Positions 52,811 to 63,992 of a DNA stretch of 64,000 nt are shown here, in pieces. Within the stretch, counting starts at the first letter, position 1, and each line of letters begins with the position of its first letter. A program made the translations under genes and the position numbers. The stretch is from Maea johnstoni (lineage: Eukaryota > Annelida > Polychaeta > Spionida > Magelonidae), in NCBI GenBank assembly GCA_963942565.1, contig OZ012691.1, positions 13,466,838-13,530,837 on the forward strand. The letters run 5' to 3'. The notes under the pieces are model-generated. The model had not been told where the DNA came from. It did not search any database and saw only the letters and a list, made by a program, of their open reading frames with translations.

Positions 52811-53496
52811 TTATCGAAGTGGAGTGTCATCAATGATTCGGTCTATTGCACCACGTTTTGTGTTACCACGTATGGGAGCTAACGCTTGAGAACCAATTGT
52901 TCTAAGGCTACTACTCAAAGTTTGCCTTACATCATACACAGTTGGGTTGTCATTTGAACCCCCCCTTGTGTCGATAATGACCAAAATGACCTTCCAGTGG
53001 GTCCTGGTTGAAAACATTTGTGAGCACAAATGGCAGTCAGCTGCAGACTGTTGCCAAATTTATCTAAATCAATATATCCCACAAGTTCTCCTGTAAATCT
53101 ATCATAAACTAGACCTGACTTGATTCTGATTTCATCCTGTAACAGACCTACATAACTCTTCCAGTTTTCATTGTGGAGTCCTAAAAGGTTTGCTTCATTA
53201 ACAAGCATATCATCTTGAAAACCTGTTAAGGTTTTGGTGCAATGTGAATAATCGAAAAGTGTCCTCGATCTTGGGAGAGAGATAAAACCAGCTTCTTTCA
53301 TGGCATCATAGGCTTTAGCCGACTTACTACGCATATACAAGCACCATTTTATCATCATAGGGTGCCACTTCATCCCTGTCTTTCCCTTGAATTTATGAAA
53401 TTTTAATTGTTGTTCCCAAAATAACCTCTGAAAACTATTTTCATCGGGAAATGCTCTAGCTACATCTTCACCATAGCTTCCCATTAAGTTCATCAT
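52811..53496 (-). pseudogene. P-element-like transposase fragment
   Basis: The main block (53496 down to 52927, 189 aa) reads FWEQQLKFHKFKGKTGMKWH, then MMIKWCLYMRSKSAKAYDAM, LPRSRTLFDYSHCTKTLTGF, and LLQDEIRIKSGLVYDRFTGE. This order (FWEQQ, WHPxxIKWCL, LPSxRTLxDY, DEMxIxxxLVYD) is what I know from the N-terminal part of P-element/THAP9-like transposases; the Asp of QDE would be the first catalytic acid. A further block in another frame (53029-52811) follows without recognisable family motifs. No N-terminal THAP domain and no GTP-binding or second catalytic region is seen, so it is a decayed or partial copy. It faces the C2H2 ORF tail to tail, about 1 kb apart. Confidence 0.6.
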
Positions 53497-53632
53497 ATCT
53501 TCATTTTCATTAAAAGTATTTTAATGAGGGAATTAAGTTTAGAAATATTTTATATATAATTTTTAAAATCAGGCAGTTAGCTTATACATTCTTATCCCAG
53601 TAAAATCCAAATCTCTGATGGTACTAAATAGA

Positions 53633-54105
53633 ATCAATGAAGAAATCAGTGCTTAAGGGCACATTGGCACACAAAGGTCATTTAGTGCCATACCATCTGA
53701 ATAAAATAACTACCCTCAAATAAAAAGGTGCAAATATCCCGTGAGATCCATGTACTAATCTTTCATAATACCATATTTCCATATTGTGTCAATGGCTTTT
53801 TCATAGTCGCAAAAGTACACATCACATGTCCTCCAGTTGATTATCCTGCCATTACAAAAGTTTCAAAATGAACATGTTGATGAATTATGCCTGATTTGTT
53901 TCCTGGCCACTTTGGGCTTCCGTAATGAGATTAGATACCAAACCTGACAGTCATTAATTATTCTTTCCCAAATATAGTTAAAGATTTTTAGAATGCACTG
54001 GAGAGAAGTTTCTGGAAGATGTTTTATGATTTGGTAGCCTATATTAGTGCATGTAGTCCGGTTCAAGACCTGTGTAATGGAATTTGCCAGGTGCAGTCCT
54101 AAGTT
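53633..54105 (-). mobile_element. LINE fragment with internal deletion, reverse orientation
   Basis: The left end is the family 3' end (GCACATTGGCACACAAAGG complement). It is joined near 53716 to an RT segment whose minus-strand reading includes EKAIDTIWKYGIMKDL and QIIKHLPETSLQCILKIFN. The internal join shows a deletion. Confidence 0.75.
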
Positions 54106-54284
54106 AATCTATTGAAAAAGGTTGATTGTAAGGATCTGTATTATAAGATTGAAATCTAAGTGTCTTTCTTGTCTATTTGATGTGTTGAAGATGAATTGTG
54201 GGATATTACCTCCCCAATGACAGCAGAAATATTTGCTGATTCTGCCACATTTTTTCAATATGAGTTTTAGATAATCCTCCCCTT

Positions 54285-54436
54285 GCTATGGTTCTTCTGT
54301 AACTGAAAGACCCCTTCGAACTATTTGTGAAGAGTAGAAAAATTTCATCCCGGTTCCAGGTTTCTATCTTGTGGTGATATGACCTAAGCTGTTGAAAGCG
54401 ACGTAAAACCCATTTCCTTCCTTCCTTCCTCACCCA
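54285..54436 (+). mobile_element. SINE family 2, 3' part with (TTCC)n tail
   Basis: AACTGAAAGACCCCTTCGAA, GTTTCTATCTTGTGGTGATA, GTTGAAAGCGACGTAAAACC, then (TTCC)n. This shows the complete 3' end of the family. Confidence 0.7.
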
Positions 54437-54454
54437 ACCCCCCCCCCCCCCCCC
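54437..54454 (+). repeat. Poly-C run
   Basis: A C-only run of about 18 bases after the (TTCC)n tail. Confidence 0.9.
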
Positions 54455-54541
54455 CTGCCTTACCTTTGACTTTGTTGTGATGACCTACTTTATTTCAGCT
54501 AGGATCAGCCGTGGCAGCTATCAGACAAAGGGAGACTGGGA

Positions 54542-56186
54542 AAAACGTCCACTCACCAGCCTGACTGAAGATAAACTGCGAAATTCAAAATGGCTGCAAT
54601 CGCTGACATAGTTTGTTGAGATCTTGTGAAATCTCATGGCAGGAACTTGATCTTACTACATCTACCACATTCCTCGCTTTCCTGAAAGGTACGTCTTTTC
54701 TTCTCAAATGATGGTCCGTCAGTAAACGGTTATAAATGATCCGAGATTTATCGGTTCATTCTGTGTTAAAATTAGATCTGTCATGGACAGTTCCATATTG
54801 ATCCGGGTTTTACCGATTCAAAGAATATATACCTATATACAAGCCGACTTCCTTGATATTTTACTTCTCCATAGTTTCATAGCATTGTTATAGCACTTTC
54901 TCAGAACTTATGCTAGGGACTTCTTTTGCCTCTCTGCAACATATTTACCAACTTGAACAACCATCAGGGGGCCGCTGTGTTTCAAAGAGCGTGGTGCCCC
55001 TGAAGGAAGAAAATACAGAGCATCACTTTCCAGAACCAATCGATGAAGCGGGATTAATGTAGCTACCTCCTCCACATCTTCATTCTTGAAAATGTAGACT
55101 GGGTTGATGCCAATAAAAGCGTTTGGAAATCGCCATGTCCACATCAACATGTCTCGATAATTTCCAATGTCAGACAGATGACCTCGAATTTTCCACTGAT
55201 TCCTGTCTGATTTCCATATCTCGCATGGAGTTTTGAAAGTCTTTCATACTGGCTGTCATGTTCTGCATGAGAAATATTTTCTCATCCTCTAATGTGAAGA
55301 GTTGAGGTTCAGGTTGATGAGCCAACTGTTTCATTGGAGATTTTGACATAGTCTGGCTTCCATGAGGTGTCTTTTTCTGTGACGCAGATCTAGGTGACTT
55401 GGAGGATTAATTACCTTTTGTCTCAGAGCGTGTCGTATCATGCGACAAATTATCTGTGGTTGCAACACCCCCTACAGCATATCCATCGTCCGACGTGTCA
55501 ACTGACTCAAACGGCAGAGGTTGACCTTCGAAGAAACATTGTCCACCATGTAGCAGATTAGCAATGTTTGTCTGTATGGTCAGTTTACCAGCGAGATCTT
55601 GGAACGTGAACGTGAAAATCTTTAGACAATTCTTTTTCTCTCTGACAGGATCAGGAAATACCAGGATGTTCCAAGAATTATCGGTTAAGAATACGTCTCA
55701 GAAAGGTTTCCAATGCCAATGCTTTAATGAACAACTGCTAGTGTAAACGTGCTGATCTATAAATGTGCAAGATCCCATATGCGACTGTTTTACAGTACAT
55801 TACTAAACGTTCCCACACAAAGAATAACAACAACACACTGTGTCAGAATTGTTCAATTTTCCTGTCAAATAGGATTTTTCAAGCAATAATTTTGTCTATT
55901 GGATCATGTGATCTCAAGAATACTTTATTGAACTATGTGATTTAAACAGCGTGATGACTTTAATCTTATGAACAATTATCTACACAGAAGTTTTGCTGTT
56001 GCCAAGCAACGAAAATCAACACAAAACAGTTCAAGAATACTAAAAAAAAACGGATCACACATATTCAAAACGTCCACTCACGAGCCTGACTAAAGACAAA
56101 ATGCGAAGTTCAAAATGGCTGGCATCCCTGTCGTAATTTATTGAGCTTTCGTGAAATCTTTTGGCAGGAACGTGATCTCACTACAT
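54542..56186. mobile_element. Unclassified fossil segment between ~120-bp direct repeats
   Basis: 54542-54661 and 56067-56186 are direct repeats (AAAACGTCCACTCAC, CAAAATGGCTG, GGCAGGAAC, ACTACAT). Between them, minus-strand readings such as FPNAFIGINPVYIFKNEDVE then LIPLHRLVLESDALYFLPSG look coding but broken. Family not recognised; the direct repeats could be element ends or a simple duplication. Confidence 0.5.
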
Positions 56187-56189
56187 ACG

Positions 56190-56860
56190 CTGTCAATAAC
56201 ACAATTTCAGGGACCATATACCAGCACTTTTTCACTGAAATTCTGCCACATATATTGGCACAATTATTACACATATTTCTGCTTACTACTGTAATTTTTA
56301 CATACGACGCACACCCTCAAATTAGGTAATATTGCTGTTTAAGTGTTACCAGGCGTGGTAACATGCTACTTGAAATGATGTGCATATGTTAGGTGGTAAC
56401 ACATATCTATCCCATAATATGTGTCTTAACACAAAATGTAACAGAAAATGTTAGTGTTGATCAGTTAAAAGTGTTTAAGAGAGCATGGTCTCAATATACT
56501 TTCTGAAGACCTTAAAAGTAACAGCTAAGGTATTAACACCATCCTGACTTCAGGTCCTATGTTAGTGTTGGGTACCATCTTCAGCTACTGACAACCCATT
56601 GCACTTAGTTGAAAATAATGAGAATAATTATAATCTATAGAATGATGATTTAAACAAGAAAAATGAAATTAGAAATTATTTTTGATTCAAATTTGTATGT
56701 CTATTGAAATATATAATTTGAATTCATGCATGTCTGTAACTTGAAAGAGACTAATACAGTGCTGATTTTTTTGCTGCAAAAAAACAGCGTGTCACAGCGC
56801 AGCGAGGATCAGCGCTGTGTCAGCGAGGCCACCAGTGTAGTTCCACCATCGTTTCTATGT
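56190..56860. other. No feature recognised
   Basis: AT-rich; nothing recognisable before the LINE RT begins. Confidence 0.4.
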
Positions 56861-57964
56861 CCAATCTGACAATACCGAATCATATAATCAACCCTTTTCA
56901 ATAGATGAGCTCAGGACCGCGCTTGGCAAAGCCCATGACACAGCTCCTAGTCCGGATCAAATACATTATCAGATTTTGAAGCATCTTCCTGAAGCTTGTC
57001 TCCAGTGCCTTTTGAAGGTATTTAATAATATTTGGGAAACTCGAGAGTTTCCACCTTCCTGAAGAGAAGCCACCACCATACCCATTGCCAAGCCAGGAAA
57101 AGACTCCTAAGGTCCAAATAATTACCGCCCAATAGCTTTGACCAGTTGTGTCTGTAAGACCATGGAAAGAATGATGAATGATTGCCTTGTTTCGTTTCTT
57201 GAATCTTCTTCACTCATCATGGAAGCCCAGAGTGGCTTTCGGAAAACACAAAGCACAATGGGGGGATTTTTAGATGGGGAGCATGTGGTGTCTTTTTCGA
57301 AATGGAAAAAGCATATGACACCACATGGAAATATGGAATTATGAAGGATTTACATGATATGGACGTCAGGGGACGTTTACCCATTTTCATTCAAATCATT
57401 TTATCTGAAAGGAAATTTCGAGTCAGAGGAGGGACATCCCTCACTGATTTTTATGACCAAGAAATGGGAGTTCCTCAGGGTAGCATTTTATTTGTCACCC
57501 TATCTATAGTCAAAATCAACAGCATTACCAGATGTATTAGAAATGGTGTTGACAAGTCTCTGTTCGTTAATGACTTTTGTGTCTCATATCGTTCAAAACA
57601 CATGCACGCTATAGAGAGGCACCTCCAATTTAATCTAAATAGAATAGAAGATTGGGCTGACAATAATGGTTTTAAATTCTCGCAATCAAAGACTGTCTGT
57701 GTGTTTTTTTGTCGAAGAAGGGGTCTTCATCCTGATCCCTTTTTAGTTCTTTATAATATCCCCATTCGTGTAGAAAAGGAAACAAAGTTCCTTGGCGTTT
57801 TACTTGACTCAAAACTAACATTTGTCCCTCATATCAAGGGCCTGAAGAAAAAGTGTGTCAAGGCTTTGAATTTGTTGAGAGTAGTTTATATCACTGACTG
57901 GGGTGGGGATGGTACAGTTCTTTTACGACTGTATAGAGCCCTTTTTTATTCAAAGCTAGACTAT
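56860..57964 (+). mobile_element. I-group-like LINE, 5' part (reverse transcriptase)
   Basis: RT motifs in order: FSIDELRTALGKAHD, SPDQIHYQILKHLPEACL, NYRPIALTS, AQSGFRKTQST, MEKAYDTTWKYGI, GVPQGSIL, VNDFCVSY in the place of the usual YxDD block, then KFLGVLLDSKLTF and LYRALFYSKLDY. The element is 5'-truncated or its start is not recognisable before ~56860, and it carries at least one stop near 57060. It is cut at TAT 57962-57964 by the 4.5-kb transposon and resumes at 62496. With the RNase H half it resembles the Nimb/I group of LINEs. Confidence 0.85.
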
Positions 57965-59323
57965 CGGGTCAGCCACAATCAGGGTGCTCTTAGCAAATTT
58001 TACATGTTACCAGCTAGTTACAGAAAAAGTTATGCCTATATACACTAATTGTGAGTCAATTCAAATAGTACTTAGGTAGTTCTTGAAGGCGCAAACAAAA
58101 AAAGTGCAGAAATATGTTGAACGGTCCCCAAAATATGCAGGAAACGGCTCAAAAATGCCCCATTTTTGGCGTTACCAGTTTGCACTCAAAAAAACACTAA
58201 AATTGCAAGGTTGATCCTTAAATGCCAGAATGGTCTCATTCTGTATGTAAGATTTTTCTTTAAAGAGAAAGAGGTATAGATTTTACTGCAATTTGAATTA
58301 TGCGGATCGAGTGATTGGTTCCGAAGTTACAGCATTTTATTTGAAAAGTGCTCTTCGTTACCAATTTGTGTTTTTGTTACACCAATGAAATATAAATCAA
58401 TGTAGCTGAACAATAAAAGGGCACTGGGACAGATAAATATGCATTTTCCCTCAGTACAAATGTCTACAATGACTTCCAAGTATTAAAAGTCCAGTGATCA
58501 TAGTAAAAAGTTAGATACTGGATTAAACCCTTGGGCTAGTTGAGTCTCGTAGAAAATATGTAGTGTCCGCAACGGTCCTGTACACAATAAACTACATAAG
58601 CTCAAGACTATCTACCATTATCAATTCATGCTTTGAACCCCAGATATGAAACACCATTAAATTGGGTTTGATACCTGTACATGGAATGGTGTTAGAGGCT
58701 CAAGAAGCTGAAATGTAGAGACCGCAACTTTTGTAGTGTCCGCAACGCATGTAGTTTTCCATTAAAATCTTATGAATATTGATATATAATGTTACTGTTT
58801 TATGATGAACTTTCAATAACTCTGTCTTACTCCTTGTATGGACTTAAATTAGGTCCTTTATAATGGTTTGATTTTAAAATATTTAGAATTCACAAAGTTC
58901 AGAGTATTTCAAGATGAAACCATTATAAAGATCCCAATTTCAATCCATACAAGCAATAATTAAGAAGTTGAAGGTTAATCATAAAAAAGTAACATTATAT
59001 GTCCAGGATCAAAAGTTCCAAACCTTGTAAATCCCTATTCATGTGCACACTTCAACGAAGCCTTTGAAGCTTTTTGTCTAGGGCTGAATCAGTTCTTATG
59101 GCTATTTGCCCCTCCTCCAACAGAAAGATGAAACAAAATTGAATGATTGGCAGTGTTGAAAGACATATCTTTATCAAAGACCAATGAGACAGTATTTCAA
59201 AAACACACCCCTTGTGGACAAGAACCAATCATTTCTTATTCTTCATGAATACTTAAAATGGCATGTGGTGAAGCCCAGAGTTCCTCAAAAAGCATTTCAA
59301 TTGAGAGTTAAAGTTGCAAATCA

Positions 59324-60661
59324 ATGGCTACCATGGATGCTAAACCAAAGGCATTAACATCAACGGAGCGCAGCCGGAAGTTCAGAGAGAGACTAAAAAG
59401 AGATAGACTACGTTCTGAGGGAGCCAGAAAGAAAGATAGGGAGCGAAAAAGAAAAGCAAGGAAGAAGCAAAAGGAAGAAATGTCTGAGGCAGAAAAAGAG
59501 ATAGCTCGAATGAAAAAAAAGGGATGAGGTGAGAAAGTACAGACAAAAAAAGAAACAGATTGATGAGTTGAGGCTATTGAAAAAGGAGGGAGGAAAAAGT
59601 CTGCGAGGAAGAAGAAGGCCAGGCAGGCATCCAAAAAAAGATGGGAGAAAATCCAACAGGAAAAGCACAGAAAAGAGCGAAAGAAACTAATGGTAAAGAA
59701 CTGGAGAATGAGACTCAAGCTGAAAGATTCAGGGGAGGGAACAAGCAAAGGCATTTCCTCGTACTCGGCTACTTATAGAGCCTCTTTACAGGCAAAGAAA
59801 ACTCTCCCAAAAACACCACAGAAAAGGGCAGCAGTCCTGGAAAAACTCTGCCAATCTTCACCAAGAACAGCAACTATTTTGGAGCGTAAAGGAATCCTGA
59901 AGCCCTCATCTTGTAAATCTCTTGATATGGGAGAAGCCTTCATGAAAAACATAAAAGAAAAACTACAGGAGTCCAAACCCAAGGGAGGCTGTAATAAAGA
60001 CAAGCTGCAAGCTTACAAAGAGATAAAATCTTCAATATGTGTTGCACCTTTGTCGAAAAGAAGCAAGCTTCGAGGACATCTTAAGAAGTATTTCGACATC
60101 AGGATGGGTGTTCCTCAGAATAAAAACACAGACTGGTGGAAGAGAAATACAAGAAAGAAAAGAAAGGACAGATTAAGTGATGAAACCATGAAGAAAGTGA
60201 AAGATTTCTATATCCAGCCTGATGTGACCCGACAGATCCCAGGAAAAACTGAAGTTATCAAGACAAAAACAGAGACTGGAGAGGCTGTCATCCTTCCGAA
60301 ACATGTGATGGTTATGACCCTCGAAGATGCTTTCAAGATGTTTAAAGAAGAGAACCCAGATACTAAGATTGGATGTTCATCATTCAAAAAATTGAAGCCA
60401 AAAAATATCCGCAAAGTGTCTGAGACAAGCTGCCGCACCTGTTTGTGCACAAAGTGTTGCAATGTTGCACTGAAGGTACAAGCCCTTAATAAGTTTATTG
60501 CAACGAGTTCTCCAGAAAATAAAGACCTTGCTGAGAAGATGACAAAAGCATACCTGTGTGATGCCGTTGTTTGTGCATATTCCTCCCATCCTGACAAGAA
60601 GTGCTTGGAGAGAGAGAGTGCAACCAGTGCCCCAAGTTGGAAAGCTGTTTTGAAGCTCTGA
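59324..60661 (+). pseudogene. Transposon-encoded basic, Cys-rich protein (putative transposase N-terminal half)
   Basis: The ORF starts at ATG 59324 (MATMDAKPKAL, then TERSRKFRERLKRDR), a basic start typical of a repetitive protein family I have seen in cnidarian, insect and lancelet genomes. The frame changes in poly-A runs near 59520 and 59690. The main block (59690-60661, 323 aa) contains LPKTPQKRAAVLEKL, KRNTRKKRKDRLSDET, VKDFYIQPDVTRQIPGKTE, DTKIGCSSFKKLKPKNI, and the Cys cluster SCRTCLCTKCCNVALKVQAL (C-x2-C-x-C-x2-CC). Near its end the frame appears to shift in a GA run (60608-60618). Known relatives, as I recall them, continue into a DDE-like half (a VDFAEN motif); that half is not present. 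It is the only coding content of the 57965-62495 element. Exact transposase superfamily unknown. Confidence 0.6.
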
Positions 60662-60702
60662 GGGATCACTATCAGGCAATAATAACCTGGTGCCACTGGG
60701 AG

Positions 60703-61173
60703 TAGGGGTCCATACCGTTAAAATTATACGGTATGGTACGGTTCCGGTATTTTTTATACAGTTCCGGTATGCTAACGGTATCGATACTGGTTACTTTCTT
60801 TACTTTGTCGATGTTTTCGAAATTCTGTCGCGCGCGTTAGTGCTTGGAAAAGTGTGGTGGGGCTGGACTAGAACCATGTAAAATACATAGCGTGGCCCTC
60901 TCCACACTTTTCCAAGTACTACTGCGCGCGTAAGTATCTATCGTAGTGCAGTTAAAATGGCGGCCGGCACTGGATGACGCGATCGCGATGTACTTTCCCG
61001 CCGATCCCGCGTCTCTGCACTCTTTTCCGCCTTGCTAGCTATATCAGCAGCGAGGCATTTTATTCATAGTACCGGTAAAAAAGTACCGGCTACTATTTTT
61101 ACGGTTTATCACCGGTATTTTCGGGCGGGGTATCGGTGCCCTCACGGTACGGGTATACCGGTGTGGACCCCTA
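60703..61173. mobile_element. hAT-type MITE nested in the 4.5-kb transposon
   Basis: Perfect TIR core TAGGGGTCCA / TGGACCCCTA, with a perfect 8-bp TSD ACTGGGAG at 60695-60702 and 61174-61181. Length 471 bp and no coding capacity. The interior is rich in ACGGTA / ACCGGTA, as in many vertebrate and invertebrate hAT MITEs. It is the youngest layer of the three-level nest. Confidence 0.88.
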
Positions 61174-62495
61174 ACTGGGAGTACATTCAAATTCATAAAG
61201 ATGGCTCTGTGAAACGCTCGCCACTTTACATACATTAAAGAGTGCTGGGCAAACCAGAAGGCTGTGGTGTATTTCAAATAGACTGACAATGTAGGACCGT
61301 CAAATATTTGCAATATAGTAGTATCATGATCATATATGTGATAATTCACTGTGTAAGATACAAGCATAAGTGAAAATTTTGTAATAAAGACAATTTCTGT
61401 TTTGTATAGTTTTTCTTTAGATTTTATGTAATACTATACAATTCTATATTGTATTCATGCAATGTATACCTTTTTGTTATTGTAAGCTACAGTTTAAAGC
61501 AAGATATAGATCATCCAATTTCATTTCATTTACTTTTTCAATATTTGGTAAAAATGGTAGTGTCCGCAACATGTAAACATTGATAACAATCCATATATCT
61601 TTTCAATGTAAGATAAGAAATATCTTATCAGTGCATTGTGATATCAATTCTGTAAATCAAAGAAAGACTGAAGACTGAACTTTAATGTGAAAAGGTGAAA
61701 TTTCCTCATTGTATATACTATCTTAATTCAAAAGTACAACTTTGCCAAAAGCGGTTCTTTTTTACTGACCAATTAAGAGGTCATTACCTGTAATTCTATT
61801 CGTTCTGCCAATATGCTCAAGTAATTTGGCTAAAAAGATATGTTTTTTCTATTTATGTTATTGCTCTGTCAATAAAACAATTTTCAAATACACCATGTGC
61901 CTGTTGTAGTGTCCGCAACAAAAAGGGGTTGCTTTCCTTATTGTTATAGGAGTAAAATATGGATGCACATTGAATGATTCACTTGTTAAATCAGTTAGAT
62001 AACATATCAAAGACATAAGTCATGGCTACTTTAGCCCTGAATTTGCAAGTATTTTATCTGTATGATAGTTGAAAGTAAAGTAAATTTCTGTGAACAAAAT
62101 GGTCAGCAAAAGTGAAAAATCTCCTATTGTTCATGTGGATAGCACAAATACTAAAGATCTCTGGAACCTTGACTCTATTTAAACTTATCACATATATCCA
62201 TAAAAGTTGACCAAAAGTTGTATTCTTTGCAAGTTGTTCACCTGAGTCCTGAAATGGCTATAAGAATATAAGACCAATGGAAATGTAGTGTCCGCAACGG
62301 TGAAATTTTCAAGCAAAAGGTACTGACATACCATTGACTGCAACTTTTTAACCGTGATAGATAACTTCAGGAAACTTCAGGATCTTATGGGGAAGGGTTT
62401 GGGCAAAACATTAAGAACATTACTTTTGCTCCATGATGACCTTCATTTTTTGATGGTAGTGCAAATTTAGTGACACCCTGATTGTGGCTAACCCG

Positions 62496-63992
62496 TATGG
62501 ATGTTTTATTTATGGAGCAGCGTGTGAATCTTACATCATTTTGCTGGATCCTATTCAGAACCAGGGTTTGAGGCTTTCTCTTGGAGCCCTTAGAACCTCT
62601 CCTGCACAGAGTCTTTGTGTTGGGGCGAATGAGCTCCCTCTTCACCTCAGAAGAGAAAAGCTTGCTCTTCAATTTGCAACTAAGATAGCTGCAAACCCAA
62701 ATAACCCTGTTTATGATACTATTTTTAACCCTCGGTATGTGGACCAAGAGTCATTCCAACTTTTGGTATTCGTATTAAGGAGTCATTGGAAGAATTGGAT
62801 TTTGATCCTGACATGATCGCAAAGTTTGAATTTCCTGAAACTCCTCCATGGACATATCCAACTGCTATGGTCAACCTCACTTTTTCATATGCCAAAAAAG
62901 ATCAAAAGCATCCTTCAAATACATAAGTTTACATAATGAGGTGAAGGATGTCTTTTGAGACTATGATTACATCAACACTGATGGCTCTGTTTCAGATGAT
63001 AAAGCTGCAGTGGCGGCGGTCATTGATAATTATTCTTCCAATTGAACGTCTATCAGATAAGTCCTCTATATTTTCTGCAGAGTTCCATGCTCTCTATCTA
63101 GCTCTTGATCTGGTGGAGACGGCAGTTGATGATGAAAGGAATTTTATCATTTTCTCTGATTCAAAATCTGCTCTTCAGGCCATTTCGGGCCAAGACTGGA
63201 CACATCCTCTTGTCCTCTACATACTGGAACGCCTCCATTGGTTAGTACAGTACCAAGAGAAAAGAATGTTATTTTACTGGATTCCCAGTCATGTTGGCAT
63301 TAGGGGTAATGAAAAGGCAGATACTGCTGCCAAAGCTGGTCTTTTGAGAAGAGTCACAAATGTTCCCATTGATTCCTTATGATGATTTTAAAAAACACAT
63401 CAATGTCCTTTTAAAACGCAAATGGCAGTCTCAGTGGAATGAGGCTGTAAACAACTAACTACATGAGATTCATCCACAGTTGGGTCTTTGGCCTGAAGGT
63501 TCTCGAATCATTAGGCGTGGGGTGAGTGTTTTAACAAGAATTCGAATTGGTCACACTCATTTGCCTCACTGCTTCCTTTTGAAAGGAAGGGGAAGATACT
63601 CCCCAATGTTTAGCGTGTGATTGTCGTTTGACTGTCAAGCTATTTTACTTGATTGTGTTGATTTTATTGAATCAAGAAATAGACATTTTAATATAAATAG
63701 CTTTAAGGAACTCTTTGAAAAGGTTCCTCCAGACAGCATTTTATCTTACTTACATGAGATTGGTCTGTAAAACCCTGTAAGAATTTAGTTTCTTTTGAAA
63801 CAACTTTGTATGCACTACTTATAATCTAAAACTGTTTATTGTTTTGTGAATATTTTTTACTTATTTATTGCTTTGTAATTGTTTTCAACAATAACAAAGG
63901 ACCTGTGCTTTTCACAAATTTTATGGCACTAAATGGCCTTTGTGTGCCGATGTGCCTTTAAGCAAGCAATCATTTATTCATTCATTCATTCC
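62496..63992 (+). mobile_element. I-group-like LINE, 3' part (RT end, RNase H, 3' tail)
   Basis: Continues the RT gene from 57964: GCFIYGAACESYIILLDPIQ, then LRLSLGALRTSPAQSL. An RNase H domain follows in other frames, with its acidic residues visible: INTDGSVSDDKAAVAAV (D), SAEFHALYLALDL (E), IIFSDSKSALQAI (D) and FYWIPSHVGIRGNEKADTAA (H and D). The 3' UTR ends ATGGCACTAAATGGCCTTTG, then GTGTGCCGATGTGCCTTTAA, and a short (ATTC)n tail at about 63969-63992, the same end found in the other copies. The reading frame is broken in several places. Confidence 0.85.

Larger units (their letters stand above)
58561..62298 (+). repeat. Five direct copies of the 13-mer TAGTGTCCGCAAC
   Basis: Exact copies at 58561-58573, 58734-58746, 61558-61570, 61907-61919 and 62286-62298, all in the same orientation, plus a degenerate TAGAGACCGCAAC near 58715. 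Two exact copies precede the ORF of the DNA transposon and three follow it. None is seen elsewhere in the window. They look like subterminal transposase-binding sites, as in CACTA or Ac-type elements, though those are often in both orientations. Confidence 0.75.
57965..62495 (+). mobile_element. 4.5-kb TIR DNA transposon inserted in a LINE
   Basis: The left end begins CGGGTCAGCCACAATCAGGG and the right end is the complement of CGGGTTAGCCACAATCAGGG, about 22 bp of TIR with one mismatch. The host triplet TAT is duplicated on both sides (57962-57964 and 62496-62498). The interrupted host is the RT gene of a LINE whose KLDY...GCFIYG reading resumes exactly across the insertion. Inside are five exact direct copies of TAGTGTCCGCAAC, a basic and Cys-rich ORF (59324-60661), and a nested hAT-type MITE. 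A 3-bp TSD with these ends does not let me name the superfamily (Zator, Academ and CACTA are candidates by TSD length only). Confidence 0.85.

Noticed and set aside
59308-59754. 148-residue Ser/Phe/Leu-rich minus-strand frame resembling a membrane protein
   Set aside because: It is the antisense of the Lys/Arg-rich transposon ORF, so its hydrophobicity is a by-product.
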